A stretch of DNA of 64,000 nucleotides from Gordonia shandongensis DSM 45094 (lineage in GTDB: Bacteria; Actinomycetota; Actinomycetes; Mycobacteriales; Mycobacteriaceae). Below are positions 54,019 through 62,632 of this stretch, piece after piece. A program made the position numbers and the translations under genes. Location of the stretch: contig NZ_AUHE01000003.1 of assembly GCF_000423025.1 (NCBI RefSeq), positions 62,001 to 126,000 of the forward strand, in the 5' to 3' direction. How positions within the stretch are numbered: the stretch's first letter is position 1; the number at the start of each line of letters is the position of its first letter. The notes under the pieces were generated by a model. It saw nothing but the letters and a program-made list of their open reading frames with translations, was not told the origin of the DNA and did not search any database.

Positions 54019-54171
54019 TCAGCTCGCGAGGTCCAATCCCGGGAGCGACGGCAGGTCGGGCTCGTCGCGCTCGGTGAACGGGTAGTCGTCGAACTCATCG
54101 TCCGGGACGGACGCGGTCTGGTCGAGCCAGTCGGCGTCGTCGCAGCGCGGAATGGTGTCCATCGTCATCAT
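54019..54171 (-). CDS. 50-residue acidic protein co-transcribed with hsp20
   Basis: A short complete gene, MMTMDTIPRCDDADWLDQTA to PGLDLAS, with about fourteen Asp/Glu and few basic residues. GAAGGAGC lies 6 nt before the ATG at 54171, a strong site for so short a frame. It starts 28 nt after the Hsp20 stop and ends before a perfect terminator, so it is in the heat-shock transcript. No family known to me. There is no membrane segment; one cysteine (Cys10). It may be an intrinsically disordered partner or client-like regulator of Hsp20, which is speculation. Confidence 0.65.
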   Translation of the reverse strand: MMTMDTIPRCDDADWLDQTASVPDDEFDDYPFTERDEPDLPSLPGLDLAS

Positions 54172-54199
54172 GCGTTGCTCCTTCCCTCGGCGACGGGAG

Positions 54200-54646
54200 T
54201 CAGTCCGAACCGCGGGCGGCGATGGCCTGCGGACGGTCGGCGTGTTCGACCGTGATCTTGCGGGGTCTGGCCTCGGCGGCCAGCGGGATGATCACGGTGA
54301 GGACCCCGTTGTCGTAGTGCGCGGTGATGCCCGACGGGTCGATGCCGTCGCCGAGCGTCAACTGCCGACGGTAGGTCCCGGAGAACCGTTCGCTCGTCAG
54401 CCACTGGACGCCCTCGTCGGACGGTGCGCTCCGCTGCGCGGACAGAGTCAGGACACCACTGTCGACGTCCACGTCGATCGACCCGGGATCGGCGCCCGGG
54501 AGATCGGCGACCAGCATGTAGCGGTCGTCCACCTTGTAGAGATCCAACGGCATGAACTTCGGCGTTCGCTGGGTGCCGGCGAGAGAACCGGTCATCAACC
54601 CCCGAGCAAGGGCGTCGACGTCGCTGAACGGATCGAATCGAAGCAC
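54200..54646 (-). CDS. Small heat-shock protein Hsp20
   Basis: A 148-residue alpha-crystallin-type chaperone that holds unfolding proteins. The N-terminal arm is short (LRFDPFSDVDALARGL). The alpha-crystallin domain covers about residues 32-130, with MPLDLYKVDDRYMLVADLPGADPGSIDVDVDSG (given by position 32-64) and SGTYRRQLTLGDGIDPSGITAHYDNGVLTV. The C-terminal I-x-I/V-like anchor is IIPLA / ITVEH. GTG 54646 has AGGAGGT upstream. A perfect CIRCE element lies 96-122 nt upstream, so HrcA repression is expected. A 50-residue acidic gene follows in the same operon. Confidence 0.93.
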   Translation of the reverse strand: MLRFDPFSDVDALARGLMTGSLAGTQRTPKFMPLDLYKVDDRYMLVADLPGADPGSIDVDVDSGVLTLSAQRSAPSDEGVQWLTSERFSGTYRRQLTLGDGIDPSGITAHYDNGVLTVIIPLAAEARPRKITVEHADRPQAIAARGSD

Positions 54647-54741
54647 AGCAACTCACCTCCTGAAGACAGGCTGCCCGCCACCCGTCGGCCGAGCAGCACA
54701 TGCTGTACACCACTGAGAATACCCGCGACCGACACCGATTT

Positions 54742-54768
54742 CTAGCACTCGCATGCACCGAGTGCTAG
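54742..54768 (-). promoter_or_regulatory. CIRCE element (HrcA operator) upstream of hsp20
   Basis: CTAGCACTC (54742-54750), nine nucleotides, GAGTGCTAG (54760-54768): a perfect 9-N9-9 inverted repeat identical in its core to CIRCE (TTAGCACTC-N9-GAGTGCTAA). HrcA normally binds this before groES/groEL. Here it stands before a small heat-shock gene. The flanking gap 54647-54909 also holds the leader of the divergent secreted-protein gene. Confidence 0.92.
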
Positions 54769-54909
54769 CGACGTCCGGGGTGGGCGGATCGTCAAATTCG
54801 TGCCGATCGCGTAGTCCGATGAGCGGACACTCCGAACATGGTGTTAGCTGATGCGCGACGGAAGCGACGTGTCCGAGATCGCTGGTCGGGGAACAAAGGC
54901 GCAGAGAAC

Positions 54910-56361
54910 ATGGCAATCAGTGTGCGTTCGTGGCGGTCGCGTGCCGCACGTGCGGTGGCGGTGACCCTCGTGGGTGCCGTGGTGATCGGCAGCGTGTCGC
55001 AGAGCGTGAGCGCGGCACCGGGCGAGCAGCGCGCGACGCTGCAGTCCGAGTCGACCACGCAGAACGTCGCGGACGGCCCCGGCCGCCAGGCGGCGACGAA
55101 GCAGGCGGCCGAGCGCACACCCCCGACGACGGTGACCGCCGACGGCGCGACCTGCGTGGGCGCCGAGGAGGCGACCCTCGACAAGGTCTTCGTCGCGGTC
55201 TTCGACTCCTTCATGCCGTCGATCCCCGCAGAACACCGCGGTGCGGCGCGGGCGGCGAAGCGCCAGGTGCTCGCGGACATGCACCGCATGACCATCTCCA
55301 CGACGGCCGTCTCGATGCACCCCACCCAGCTCGGGGCCTCCGACGACGCGCCGATGAACACCTACCGCGACCCGCTGTCGCAGTGGATCGTCACCCAGCT
55401 GATGAACGTCCGCGAAGGACGTGCCGCGCAGCCGATCCGCGTGGAGAACCTGACCCTCTCGCAGGCCGTCGAGACGGCGTGGCTGTACTTCTACCTCACC
55501 GCGATCATCCCGCTGACCTTCGTCAAAGACACGATGCCGGGCCTCGTGTCCGTGGGGCCGGTGGCACTGGGAACCCTCATCACCCTGCCGATCACGATCG
55601 GCGCAGCCGGACTGAAGCTGATGTACCGCCAGATCAGCGACGCGATCATCGGCGGCTGCCTCGTCACGATGACACCGCAGGAACGGGCGCGCGCCGGCAA
55701 ACCCGAACCCGGGAACTTCTCCTCCCAGGTCCCCGCGATCATCGAGGACATCGCCGGCCAGGTGATGATCGCCGAACCCGGCACCTGCCCGGCGATCGGC
55801 GACCTCCCGCTCAAACGGATCGTCGCCCGCACCTCGGCCTACCTGCAGGCCATCGCGCCGAACGCGCGCGCCGCACGGCAGATCGCCGCGAAACAGAAGG
55901 AGTTGGACGCCTTCATGCGGCAGGTCCGCGTCCCGGAGAACCTGATCCCCGCCGACCCGGCCGACTTCACCACCATCGAGACCCTCCTCTCGTACGGGCT
56001 CGGAGCGATCCCGTACGTCGGCGGTGCGATCACCGAGATCGCGATCGGCATCGGCCACACGATCGGTGAAGGCAAGGACCTCGGGAAGACGGTCCGCCTC
56101 GCGGACCTCACGGTCACCAAGACGATGACGGCGGCCTACTACGCCTACGCGCTCACCACGCACTTCATCTCCGTCGCCAACGACTTCGCCGCCGACGCCC
56201 TGGCGCCGATGACCGGCGGCATCGACCTCCTGCCGCGCGCCGACGGACTGATCAACGCCCCCAACACCTACGGTCTGGTGGTGTACCACAACGTCCTGCG
56301 GTCACTGTGCCTCGCCGAGGATCAGCAGACCGGGAAGGCGCCGGCGACGACCCGCTGGTGA
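54910..56361 (+). CDS. Secreted or membrane-attached protein of unknown function
   Basis: A 483-residue protein I do not recognise. It starts with a signal peptide (MAISVRSWRSRAARAVAVT, hydrophobic VGAVVIGSVSQSVSA, cleavage near residue 34). The mature part is mostly helical with two hydrophobic stretches (LYFYLTAIIPLTFV and VGPVALGTLITLPITIGAAG) and a later LLSYGLGAIPYVGGAITEIAIGIG. Four cysteines occur in the mature protein (ATCVGAE, GGCLVT, GTCPAIG, SLCLAED), perhaps two disulfides. ATG 54910 has AAAGG upstream and begins the signal peptide directly. An open frame runs further upstream but adds only a polar leader. No neighbour suggests a role. Confidence 0.75.
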   Translation: MAISVRSWRSRAARAVAVTLVGAVVIGSVSQSVSAAPGEQRATLQSESTTQNVADGPGRQAATKQAAERTPPTTVTADGATCVGAEEATLDKVFVAVFDSFMPSIPAEHRGAARAAKRQVLADMHRMTISTTAVSMHPTQLGASDDAPMNTYRDPLSQWIVTQLMNVREGRAAQPIRVENLTLSQAVETAWLYFYLTAIIPLTFVKDTMPGLVSVGPVALGTLITLPITIGAAGLKLMYRQISDAIIGGCLVTMTPQERARAGKPEPGNFSSQVPAIIEDIAGQVMIAEPGTCPAIGDLPLKRIVARTSAYLQAIAPNARAARQIAAKQKELDAFMRQVRVPENLIPADPADFTTIETLLSYGLGAIPYVGGAITEIAIGIGHTIGEGKDLGKTVRLADLTVTKTMTAAYYAYALTTHFISVANDFAADALAPMTGGIDLLPRADGLINAPNTYGLVVYHNVLRSLCLAEDQQTGKAPATTRW

Positions 56362-56374
56362 TCGGCGCCGAGCG

Positions 56375-57061
56375 TCAGCGGTCGTCGCCCCACAGCCCCC
56401 GCCCCTCGAGCATCTCGACGACGTAGTCGGCGCTGCCGAGGGTGTGGCGTTCGGTGACGGCGCGGGCGCGTTCGGCGTCGTGCGCGGCCAACGCCGCATA
56501 CAGGTCGCGATGGTCGGCGGGCACGGTGCGGATGTGCGCTTCGATGGAGCCGTAGAACGAGTTCGGCAGATGCTTGACGATCGACGCCAGCATCCTGGCC
56601 AGTCGATCGGACCGGGCGACGAGGTTGACATGCCGGTGCAGGCGGTGACCGTACTCGCCGATCGCGACGGGATCGCCCGAGGCGATCGCCGCGTCGGACA
56701 TCGTCATGAGACCCGAGAACTCGTCGAGCTCGTCGACGGTGATCCGGTCCGCGGCCCGCGCGGCGAGTTCGCCGGCGAGCCGCGACTGCGCCCAGAACAG
56801 ATCGCGGACATCACGGCGGGTGAACTCGGCGACCACGAAACCGCGTCGCGGGACGGCCGTGACGAATCCCTCGTTGGTGAGCCGGACGAGCCCCTCGCGG
56901 ACCGGGGTGATCGACACCCCGACGGCGTCGGCGATCGGCTCCATCCGCAGGAACTCCCCGGGACGGATCGCACCGGACATGATCTGTTCGCGGACGTGCG
57001 CGGCGACCATGTCGGGCAGCGGCCGGTGCCGCGGGCCCTCCGGTGGCATCGCTGCGTTCAC
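56375..57061 (-). CDS. GntR-family (FadR/VanR-type) regulator
   Basis: A 228-residue regulator. The N-terminal winged HTH covers about residues 14-75 (VREQIMSGAIRPGEFLRMEPIADAVG by position, then VSITPVREGLVRLTNEGFV and PRRGFVVAEF). The C-terminal all-helical FCD domain has the Asp/His metal or ligand residues seen in RLHRHVNL and EAHIRT. Such regulators usually sense a carboxylic acid or acyl-CoA. GTG 57061 has GAGGAG 9 nt upstream. It is divergent from the thiolase gene of a beta-oxidation cluster and is its likely regulator. The end of the protein is GLWGDDR. Confidence 0.9.
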   Translation of the reverse strand: MNAAMPPEGPRHRPLPDMVAAHVREQIMSGAIRPGEFLRMEPIADAVGVSITPVREGLVRLTNEGFVTAVPRRGFVVAEFTRRDVRDLFWAQSRLAGELAARAADRITVDELDEFSGLMTMSDAAIASGDPVAIGEYGHRLHRHVNLVARSDRLARMLASIVKHLPNSFYGSIEAHIRTVPADHRDLYAALAAHDAERARAVTERHTLGSADYVVEMLEGRGLWGDDR

Positions 57062-57113
57062 GTGGTCGAACTCCTCGCCGTGCGTCGACGGAACTCGGCG
57101 GCCGACGCTTTCC

Positions 57114-57127
57114 ATATTATATAAAAT
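57114..57127. promoter_or_regulatory. AT-rich dyad between gntR and thiolase
   Basis: ATATTATATAAAAT is a dyad matching its reverse complement at 12 of 14 positions. It contains TATAAT on the minus strand, so it may also be the gntR -10. It shares the 8-mer ATATTATA with the dyad at 61273-61284 in the other divergent promoter of the cluster. FadR/VanR-type GntR proteins often bind AT-rich palindromes. Confidence 0.55.
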
Positions 57128-57157
57128 CAGTGGTCCCACGAGGGGAAGGAACCCGCG

Positions 57158-58381
57158 ATGACTGCCCCGACTCTGCGCCGCGCCGCGATCGTCGCCCCGC
57201 TGCGCACCCCGGTAGGAGCCTTCGGCGGCACGCTCCGCGACGTGCCGGTGGAAGACCTCGGCGCCGCCGCCGTCCGCGCCGTCGTGCAGCGCTCGGGCAT
57301 CGACCCCGCGCGCATCGACGACGTCGTCTTCGCCCAGTCGTACGCCAACTCCGAGGTGCCGTGCGTCGGCCGCTGGCTCGCACTGCACGCCGGTCTGCCC
57401 GTGGAGGTGCCCGGCATGGCGCTCGACCGCCGGTGCGGCGGCGGCCTGCAGGCCCTGGCCACCGCGGCGATGATGGTCCAGACCGGCGCCGCCGACGCGG
57501 TCCTCGCCGGCGGCGTGGAGTCCATGAGCCGCATCGAGTACTACACGACCGCGCAGCGATGGGGCTCGCGGGCGGGCAACGCCGTCCTGTACGACCGTCT
57601 CGACCGCGGCCGGGAACGCTCCCAGCCCGAAGGCCGGTTCGGCGTGATCTCCGGAATGATCGAGACCGCCGAGAACCTCGCCGCCGACCACGGGATCTCC
57701 CGCGCCGCCGCGGACGCCTACGCCGCCCGCAGTCACCGGCGCGCGCACGCCGCATGGGAGGACGGACGCTTCGACGACGAGGTGATCCCGATCGACGTCC
57801 CGCAGCGCCGCGGCGAGGCGATCCCGTTCGTCCGCGACGAGGGCATCAGACCCGACTCGACGCCCGAGACGCTCGCACGCCTGCGCACGGTGGTCCCCGG
57901 CGGAACGGTCACCGCCGGGAACGCCAGTCAGCAGAACGACGCGGCCGCGGCCTGCCTGATCGTCGCCGAGGACCGTCTCGACGCCCTCGGCGTGGAGCCC
58001 ATCGGATTCCTCACCGGGTGGGCGGCCGCCGGGTGCGAGCCCTCGCGCATGGGATTCGGTCCCGTGCCCGCGGTGGCCCGACTCGCCGACCGCGCCGGGG
58101 TCGGCACCGCCGAACTGCTCGACGCCCAGGACCTGGTGGAACTGAACGAGGCGTTCGCCTGTCAGGTGCTCGCCGTACTCGAGGGCTGGGGATGGCGGGA
58201 TCACGAACGGCTGAACGTCAGCGGGTCGGGGATCTCGCTGGGGCACCCGATCGGGGCGACCGGTGTGCGGATGGTGACGACGCTGCTGCACGAACTGCGT
58301 CGCCGCGGCGGCGGCCGGGGACTGGCCACCATGTGCATCGGCGGAGGCCAGGGGATGGCGGCGACGTTCGAGACCGCCTAA
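57158..58381 (+). CDS. Acetyl-CoA acyltransferase (thiolase)
   Basis: A 407-residue thiolase cleaving a 3-ketoacyl-CoA with CoA, or condensing acyl-CoAs. All catalytic elements are present: Cys93 in DRRCGGGLQA, NEAFA near residue 329, His363 in GHPIGATG and Cys393 in MCIGGGQGMA. The N-terminal AIVAPLRTPVGAFGG is typical. AGGGGAAGG lies upstream of the ATG at 57158. It is divergent from the GntR regulator and convergent, with a 4-nt overlap, with the dehydratase gene. It completes the last step of the beta-oxidation round encoded by this cluster. Confidence 0.95.
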   Translation: MTAPTLRRAAIVAPLRTPVGAFGGTLRDVPVEDLGAAAVRAVVQRSGIDPARIDDVVFAQSYANSEVPCVGRWLALHAGLPVEVPGMALDRRCGGGLQALATAAMMVQTGAADAVLAGGVESMSRIEYYTTAQRWGSRAGNAVLYDRLDRGRERSQPEGRFGVISGMIETAENLAADHGISRAAADAYAARSHRRAHAAWEDGRFDDEVIPIDVPQRRGEAIPFVRDEGIRPDSTPETLARLRTVVPGGTVTAGNASQQNDAAAACLIVAEDRLDALGVEPIGFLTGWAAAGCEPSRMGFGPVPAVARLADRAGVGTAELLDAQDLVELNEAFACQVLAVLEGWGWRDHERLNVSGSGISLGHPIGATGVRMVTTLLHELRRRGGGRGLATMCIGGGQGMAATFETA

Positions 58382-59265
58382 CCTCGCGGCGCCCGGGACT
58401 CCGCAGACCCGGAGAGCACCGCGTCCAGGACCGTCCGGGGCGCGCCGTCGGGGCCGAGGACGCGGGCGGCGATCCCCGCCGGTCGCGTCTCGACCGTCAC
58501 CGACGCCGATTCCCCGCAGAACAGGGGCGCCACGGTGCGGTGGGTCACCGAGGCGAGGGCGACGTCGCCGCGGAGCCGCAGCGCCTCGATCAGCGAGAGC
58601 GTCATGAGCGGCCCGTGCACGACGAGTCCGGGGTAACCCTCCACCCGTGTCGCATACGGCCAGTCGTAGTGGATGCGGTGCGTGTTGGCGGTCGCCGCGG
58701 AGAAGCGCATCAGCAGGGCGGGGTCGGTCCGCAGGGCCCAGCGGTCGGGTCCGTCGGCCCGCAGGGGCGCCCCGACCGGCGCGGGCGCCGGATCGACGTC
58801 CGCCGCGGCGCCCGGCGGCGCCGCCTCCCGGTAGACGAGGTTCTGCGTCTCGCGCACCGCGGGCGCGCCGTCGCCGCCGTACAGGGTGGTCGCGACGACC
58901 ACGATGACGAGCCGGCCGCTGCGTCCCCGCTTCTCGGTGACCGACTCGACCACCGACTCGCGGCGGACGGTGTCCCCGACGCGGACGACACCGGGGTATT
59001 CGACGCGGCCGCCGGCGAACATGCGGCGGGGCAGGTCGACGGGCGGCAGGAAGGAGCCCCGTCGCGGATGTCCGTCGGCGCCGAGCTCCCGCGACGGCGA
59101 CCAGCGCGGCAGGGCCACCCAGTGCCACAGCGGCGGCAGCGGATCGCCGGGCCGCGGCGTCGGCAGATCGTCGTCGAACATTGCGGCGAGGGCGGCGACC
59201 GGCGCGGGGTCGACGAGCTCGTCGCTGGTGACGGTGCGCGGCCGCCACGCGGCGTCGGGACTCAC
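58378..59265 (-). CDS. HTD2/FAS1-like 3-hydroxyacyl-CoA dehydratase (mesaconyl-CoA-hydratase-like)
   Basis: A 295-residue double-hotdog protein predicted to hydrate an enoyl-CoA. The N-terminal half has the FAS1-like dehydratase part ([21 protein letters not shown] by position near 80-100). The C-terminal half has the MaoC-type hydratase-2 motif in [34 protein letters not shown] (Asp and His of the active site are seen in HYD and VHG). The architecture matches eukaryotic-type HTD2 and bacterial mesaconyl-C4-CoA hydratases. GTG 59265 overlaps the SDR stop (GTGA), so translation is coupled. With the family III CoA transferase nearby, a C4-C5 dicarboxylate substrate is possible. Confidence 0.85.
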   Translation of the reverse strand: MSPDAAWRPRTVTSDELVDPAPVAALAAMFDDDLPTPRPGDPLPPLWHWVALPRWSPSRELGADGHPRRGSFLPPVDLPRRMFAGGRVEYPGVVRVGDTVRRESVVESVTEKRGRSGRLVIVVVATTLYGGDGAPAVRETQNLVYREAAPPGAAADVDPAPAPVGAPLRADGPDRWALRTDPALLMRFSAATANTHRIHYDWPYATRVEGYPGLVVHGPLMTLSLIEALRLRGDVALASVTHRTVAPLFCGESASVTVETRPAGIAARVLGPDGAPRTVLDAVLSGSAESRAPRG

Positions 59266-60008
59266 ATCAACCGTCCGCCGGTCACCTCCATGACGGTGCC
59301 CGTCATGTACGACGACAGTTCGGAGGCCAGGAACAGCGCCACCGATGCGATCTCGCCCGGTTCGCCCGCGCGGCCCATCGGGATCTCCGACATCTTCTGA
59401 TCCCAGATCCGTTCGGGCATGGCCTCGGTCATCGCGGTGCGGATGAGTCCGGGCTGGATGCAGTTGATCCGGACGCCGGCGTGCGCGACCTCCTTGGCCG
59501 CGGCCTTCGAGAGGCCGACGATGCCGGCCTTGGCCGCCGAATAGTTGGTCTGACCGACGAAGCCGACCTTTCCGGAGATCGACGACATGTTGACGATGGT
59601 GCCGCCGCCGTTCTCCCGCATGATGGTCGCCGCCGCACGCGTGCCGAGCCACGTGCCCTTGAGGTGGACGTCGAGGACCTCGTCGAACTGTTCCTCGGTC
59701 ATCTTGCGCATGGTCGCGTCGCGGGTGATGCCGGCGTTGTTGACCATCACGTCCAGCGATCCGAACGAGTCGATCGCGGTGCGCAGCAGGGTGTCGACGT
59801 CGGCGGCGGAGGTGACGTCGACCGGTACGCCCATCGCCACGTGGGGACCGCCGAGCTGATCGGCGGCGCGGGCCACGGGGTCGGGGTCGATGTCGCCGAG
59901 GACCACGCGGGCGCCCTCGCCGACGAAACGCTGGGCGATGGCGAAGCCGATCCCCTGCGCGCCGCCGGTGACGACGGCGGTCTTCGCGTCGAGAAGCGGT
60001 CCGGTCAT
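59262..60008 (-). CDS. SDR 3-hydroxyacyl-CoA dehydrogenase / 3-oxoacyl reductase type
   Basis: A 248-residue classical SDR of FabG type. It shows [21 protein letters not shown] (NAD(P) site, about residues 12-32), an acidic residue after the second strand (GDIDPDP) that favours [17 protein letters not shown], the catalytic Ser in [10 protein letters not shown], and [14 protein letters not shown] (Tyr/Lys). In this cluster it most likely oxidises the 3-hydroxyacyl-CoA to the 3-ketoacyl-CoA. AAGGAGACCCACC lies just upstream of the ATG. It is 28 nt downstream of the acyl-CoA dehydrogenase and overlaps the dehydratase start by 4 nt. Confidence 0.92.
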   Translation of the reverse strand: MTGPLLDAKTAVVTGGAQGIGFAIAQRFVGEGARVVLGDIDPDPVARAADQLGGPHVAMGVPVDVTSAADVDTLLRTAIDSFGSLDVMVNNAGITRDATMRKMTEEQFDEVLDVHLKGTWLGTRAAATIMRENGGGTIVNMSSISGKVGFVGQTNYSAAKAGIVGLSKAAAKEVAHAGVRINCIQPGLIRTAMTEAMPERIWDQKMSEIPMGRAGEPGEIASVALFLASELSSYMTGTVMEVTGGRLM

Positions 60009-60036
60009 GGTGGGTCTCCTTCGTGAGGCGGTCCGG

Positions 60037-61236
60037 TCAGTGCGATCCGGCCGGTGCGGACTGGGGGCCGGCCGCGTCCCTTTCGGCCTGCTTCACCAGG
60101 CCGCCGCCGATGATGAGGCGTTGGATCTCGCTGGTTCCTTCGTACAGCCGCAGCAGACGGACGTCGCGGTAGATGCGTTCCACCGGCATGTCGCGCATGT
60201 AGCCCGAGCCGCCGTGGAGCTGGACGGCGCGGTCGGCGACGTCGCCGACCATCTCCGTGCAGAAGAGTTTCGCGACCGACGGCGCGATCCGCCGGTCCTC
60301 GCCGGAGACCCATTTGTCGGCGGCGTCCCGCACGAGCGCGCGGCCGGCCATGACTCCGGCCTGCATGTCGGCGAGGTGAGCCTGGACCAGCTGGAAGTCG
60401 CCGATCCGGACACCGCCCTGGGTGGTCACCGCGACGTGGCGCAGCGACTCGTCGAGTGCGCGTTGGGCGGCGCCGACCGCGAGCCCCGAGATGTGGACGC
60501 GGCCGCGGGCCAGCGACGTCATCGCCGCCCGATAGCCGACGTCCTCGCTGCCGCCGACCAGCGCGGTGTCCGGGAGGCGGACGCCGTCGAAGGAGACGTC
60601 GGCGGTCGCCGAGCCCTCCTGGCCCATCTTGCGGTCGGGTGCGGCGACCCGCACACCGGGTGCGTCGGCGGGGATGAGGAAGACGGCGATGCCGGGGCCG
60701 GCGGAGTCGGCGGGGCGGGTGCGGGCGAAGGTGACGAACAGGTCGGCGGCGGGGGCGTTGGTGATGAAGCATTTGGCGCCGTCGACGACCCAGCCGCCGT
60801 CGTCGCCGCGGACGGCGCGGGTGCGCAGTCCGGCCGGGTTGGAACCGGCTCCCGGCTCGGTGAGTGCGAAGGAGGCGACCACGTCGCCGGACGCGATCCG
60901 CGCGAGCCACGTCGACTTCTGCTCGTCGGTGCCGAATCCGACGAGGACCTGGCCGGCGATCCCGTTGTTGGTGCCGAACTGCGATCGCAGGGCCAGCGAC
61001 GTGTAGCCGAACTCCTCGGCCAGCTGGACGTCCTGGCGGAGGTCGAGTCCGAGGCCGCCCCATTCCTGGCCGATGGCGAAACCGTAGAGCCCGATGTCCT
61101 TGGCGGCGGCGATGAGGTCGGCGGGGACGGCGTCGGCGTCGGCGATCTCCTTCTCGCGGGGCATCACGCGGGTGCGGACGAAGTCGCGGACGGCGTCGCG
61201 GATCGCGGTGAAGTCGTCGGGGCTGACCTGTGACAT
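60037..61236 (-). CDS. Acyl-CoA dehydrogenase
   Basis: A 399-residue FAD enzyme oxidising an acyl-CoA. Key segments: [19 protein letters not shown] (FAD contact, about residues 124-142), [17 protein letters not shown], the middle domain [21 protein letters not shown], and [22 protein letters not shown] with the catalytic-base glutamate expected in EGTSEIQ. The ATG at 61236 has GAGGAG 5 nt upstream. An in-frame ATG 15 nt earlier does not. First gene of the minus-strand operon ACAD-SDR-dehydratase and divergent from the CoA transferase. Its close neighbours suggest a short, possibly branched or dicarboxylic acyl-CoA. Confidence 0.95.
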   Translation of the reverse strand: MSQVSPDDFTAIRDAVRDFVRTRVMPREKEIADADAVPADLIAAAKDIGLYGFAIGQEWGGLGLDLRQDVQLAEEFGYTSLALRSQFGTNNGIAGQVLVGFGTDEQKSTWLARIASGDVVASFALTEPGAGSNPAGLRTRAVRGDDGGWVVDGAKCFITNAPAADLFVTFARTRPADSAGPGIAVFLIPADAPGVRVAAPDRKMGQEGSATADVSFDGVRLPDTALVGGSEDVGYRAAMTSLARGRVHISGLAVGAAQRALDESLRHVAVTTQGGVRIGDFQLVQAHLADMQAGVMAGRALVRDAADKWVSGEDRRIAPSVAKLFCTEMVGDVADRAVQLHGGSGYMRDMPVERIYRDVRLLRLYEGTSEIQRLIIGGGLVKQAERDAAGPQSAPAGSH

Positions 61237-61272
61237 CGGATCTCCTCGCATCCCGGCGGCATCGACATCTCG

Positions 61273-61284
61273 TATAATATATTA
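61273..61284. promoter_or_regulatory. AT-rich dyad between acyl-CoA dehydrogenase and CoA transferase
   Basis: The segment contains TATAAT (61273-61278) followed by the 10-bp palindrome TAATATATTA (61275-61284). It shares TATAATAT (inverse of ATATTATA) with the dyad at 57114-57127. It lies 25-36 nt before the CoA transferase start and 37-48 nt from the dehydrogenase start, so one bound GntR dimer could control both. Confidence 0.55.
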
Positions 61285-61308
61285 ATTGCTCGACCCCACG
61301 GAGGAAGC

Positions 61309-62520
61309 ATGCCGCAGGCCGACCGGTCGTCCCGTCCGCTCGCGGGGGTTCGCGTCATCGAGTTCGCCAGCTTCGTCGCAGGCCCCAGCGCCGGCCTGGC
61401 GCTGGGGCACCTGGGCGCGGACGTGATCCGCGTCGACCCGATCGGCGGCAACGCGGACGTCGACCGCTGGCCCCTCTCGACCCGGACGGGCGCCAGCCTC
61501 TATTGGAATTCGTTGAACCGCCAGAAGCGCTCGGTGACCCTCGACCTGCGCGGCGACGAGGGCCGCGACCTGCTGCTCCGCCTCGCCACGGCGCCGGGCG
61601 CGGATGCGGGCATCGTTGTCGACAACGCGGTGGGCCGCGCCTGGTACTCGTACGACGCCCTCGCCGCACGCCGCCCCGACGTGATCGCGGTGCGGGTGCA
61701 GGGCCGCGCCGACGGCGGCGCCGCCGTCGACTACACGGTGAACTCCGACGTCGGTGTGGCGGCGATGACCGGACCCGCGGCGTCGGAGACGCCGGTGAAC
61801 CACGTCCTGCCCGCGTGGGACCTCCTGTGCGGCCAGCAGGTGGTCACGGCGGTGCTGGCGGCGCTGCGGCGCCGCGACCGCACGGGAGCGGGCGCCCACG
61901 TCGAGATCGCGTTGCGCGATGTGGCGCTCGCGGCGGTCGCCGACCTCGGGTGGTACAGCGAAGCACGCGAGCGGGGCGACCGAGATCGGCACGGCAACGA
62001 TCTCTACGGCGCCTTCGGCACCGACTTCGTCTGTGCCGACGGCGAGCGGGTCATGGTGGTCGTGCTGACCCCGCGGCAGTGGTCCGCACTGGTGGACGTC
62101 ACCGGGACCGCCGACGTCTTCGCCGCCCTGTCCGCACCCCTCGGTGCGGACTTCGCGACCGATGCCGACCGCTACCGGCATCGCGCGGTCATCGAGGCCG
62201 TGTTGGCTCCGTGGTTCGCGCAGCGCCGCGGTCGGACGGTCCACGCCGACCTCACCGGTGCGGGCGTCCTGTGGGGGCCGTACCGGACGCCCGCGCAAGT
62301 CGCGGATGCGGCCGCCGGGGAGCCCGTTCTCGATCTGCTCGATCAGCCCGGCGTCGGGAGCGTGATCTCGGCGAGTTCGCCGGCGCGGTACGAGTCGGGG
62401 TACTCGGGGACGGGCGCCGCGGCGCGGCTCGGCGAGCACACCGACGCGGTGCTGCGCGAGGTGCTCGATCTCGACGACGGCGAGCTCGCACGGCTGCGGC
62501 GGACCGGTGTCATCGCCTGA
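61309..62520 (+). CDS. Family III CoA transferase (CaiB/BaiF), mesaconyl-CoA-isomerase-like
   Basis: A 403-residue transferase that moves CoA between carboxylic acids, or within one molecule, through an aspartyl-CoA thioester. The catalytic Asp is Asp171 in LPAWDLLCGQQ. The N-terminal Rossmann part is GVRVIEFASFVAGPSAGLALGHLGADVIRVD (positions 13-43), and the Y-W-N-S-L-N-R-Q-K motif (residues 65-73) is typical. The sequence, including NSDVGVAAMTGP, resembles 2-methylfumaryl-CoA isomerase (mesaconyl-CoA C1-C4 transferase), an assignment from memory. GGAGGAAGC precedes the ATG. It would supply the activation step of the cluster. Divergent from the dehydrogenase operon. Confidence 0.9.
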   Translation: MPQADRSSRPLAGVRVIEFASFVAGPSAGLALGHLGADVIRVDPIGGNADVDRWPLSTRTGASLYWNSLNRQKRSVTLDLRGDEGRDLLLRLATAPGADAGIVVDNAVGRAWYSYDALAARRPDVIAVRVQGRADGGAAVDYTVNSDVGVAAMTGPAASETPVNHVLPAWDLLCGQQVVTAVLAALRRRDRTGAGAHVEIALRDVALAAVADLGWYSEARERGDRDRHGNDLYGAFGTDFVCADGERVMVVVLTPRQWSALVDVTGTADVFAALSAPLGADFATDADRYRHRAVIEAVLAPWFAQRRGRTVHADLTGAGVLWGPYRTPAQVADAAAGEPVLDLLDQPGVGSVISASSPARYESGYSGTGAAARLGEHTDAVLREVLDLDDGELARLRRTGVIA

Positions 62521-62632
62521 CGTCTCCGGCGATTGTGACCCGCGACACCCACCCATCTGATAACGTGTGTTTGCACACTCTGTGCCCGCCGAACCCGGGA
62601 AGATCGACGGAACCCGACTAGGCTCCCAGGCC

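Noticed and set aside
53802-54077. A 91-residue plus-strand frame after the small membrane genes
   Set aside because: Its middle is an IS4 transposase remnant and its end reads through a terminator and the antisense of the 50-residue gene; not a functional gene.
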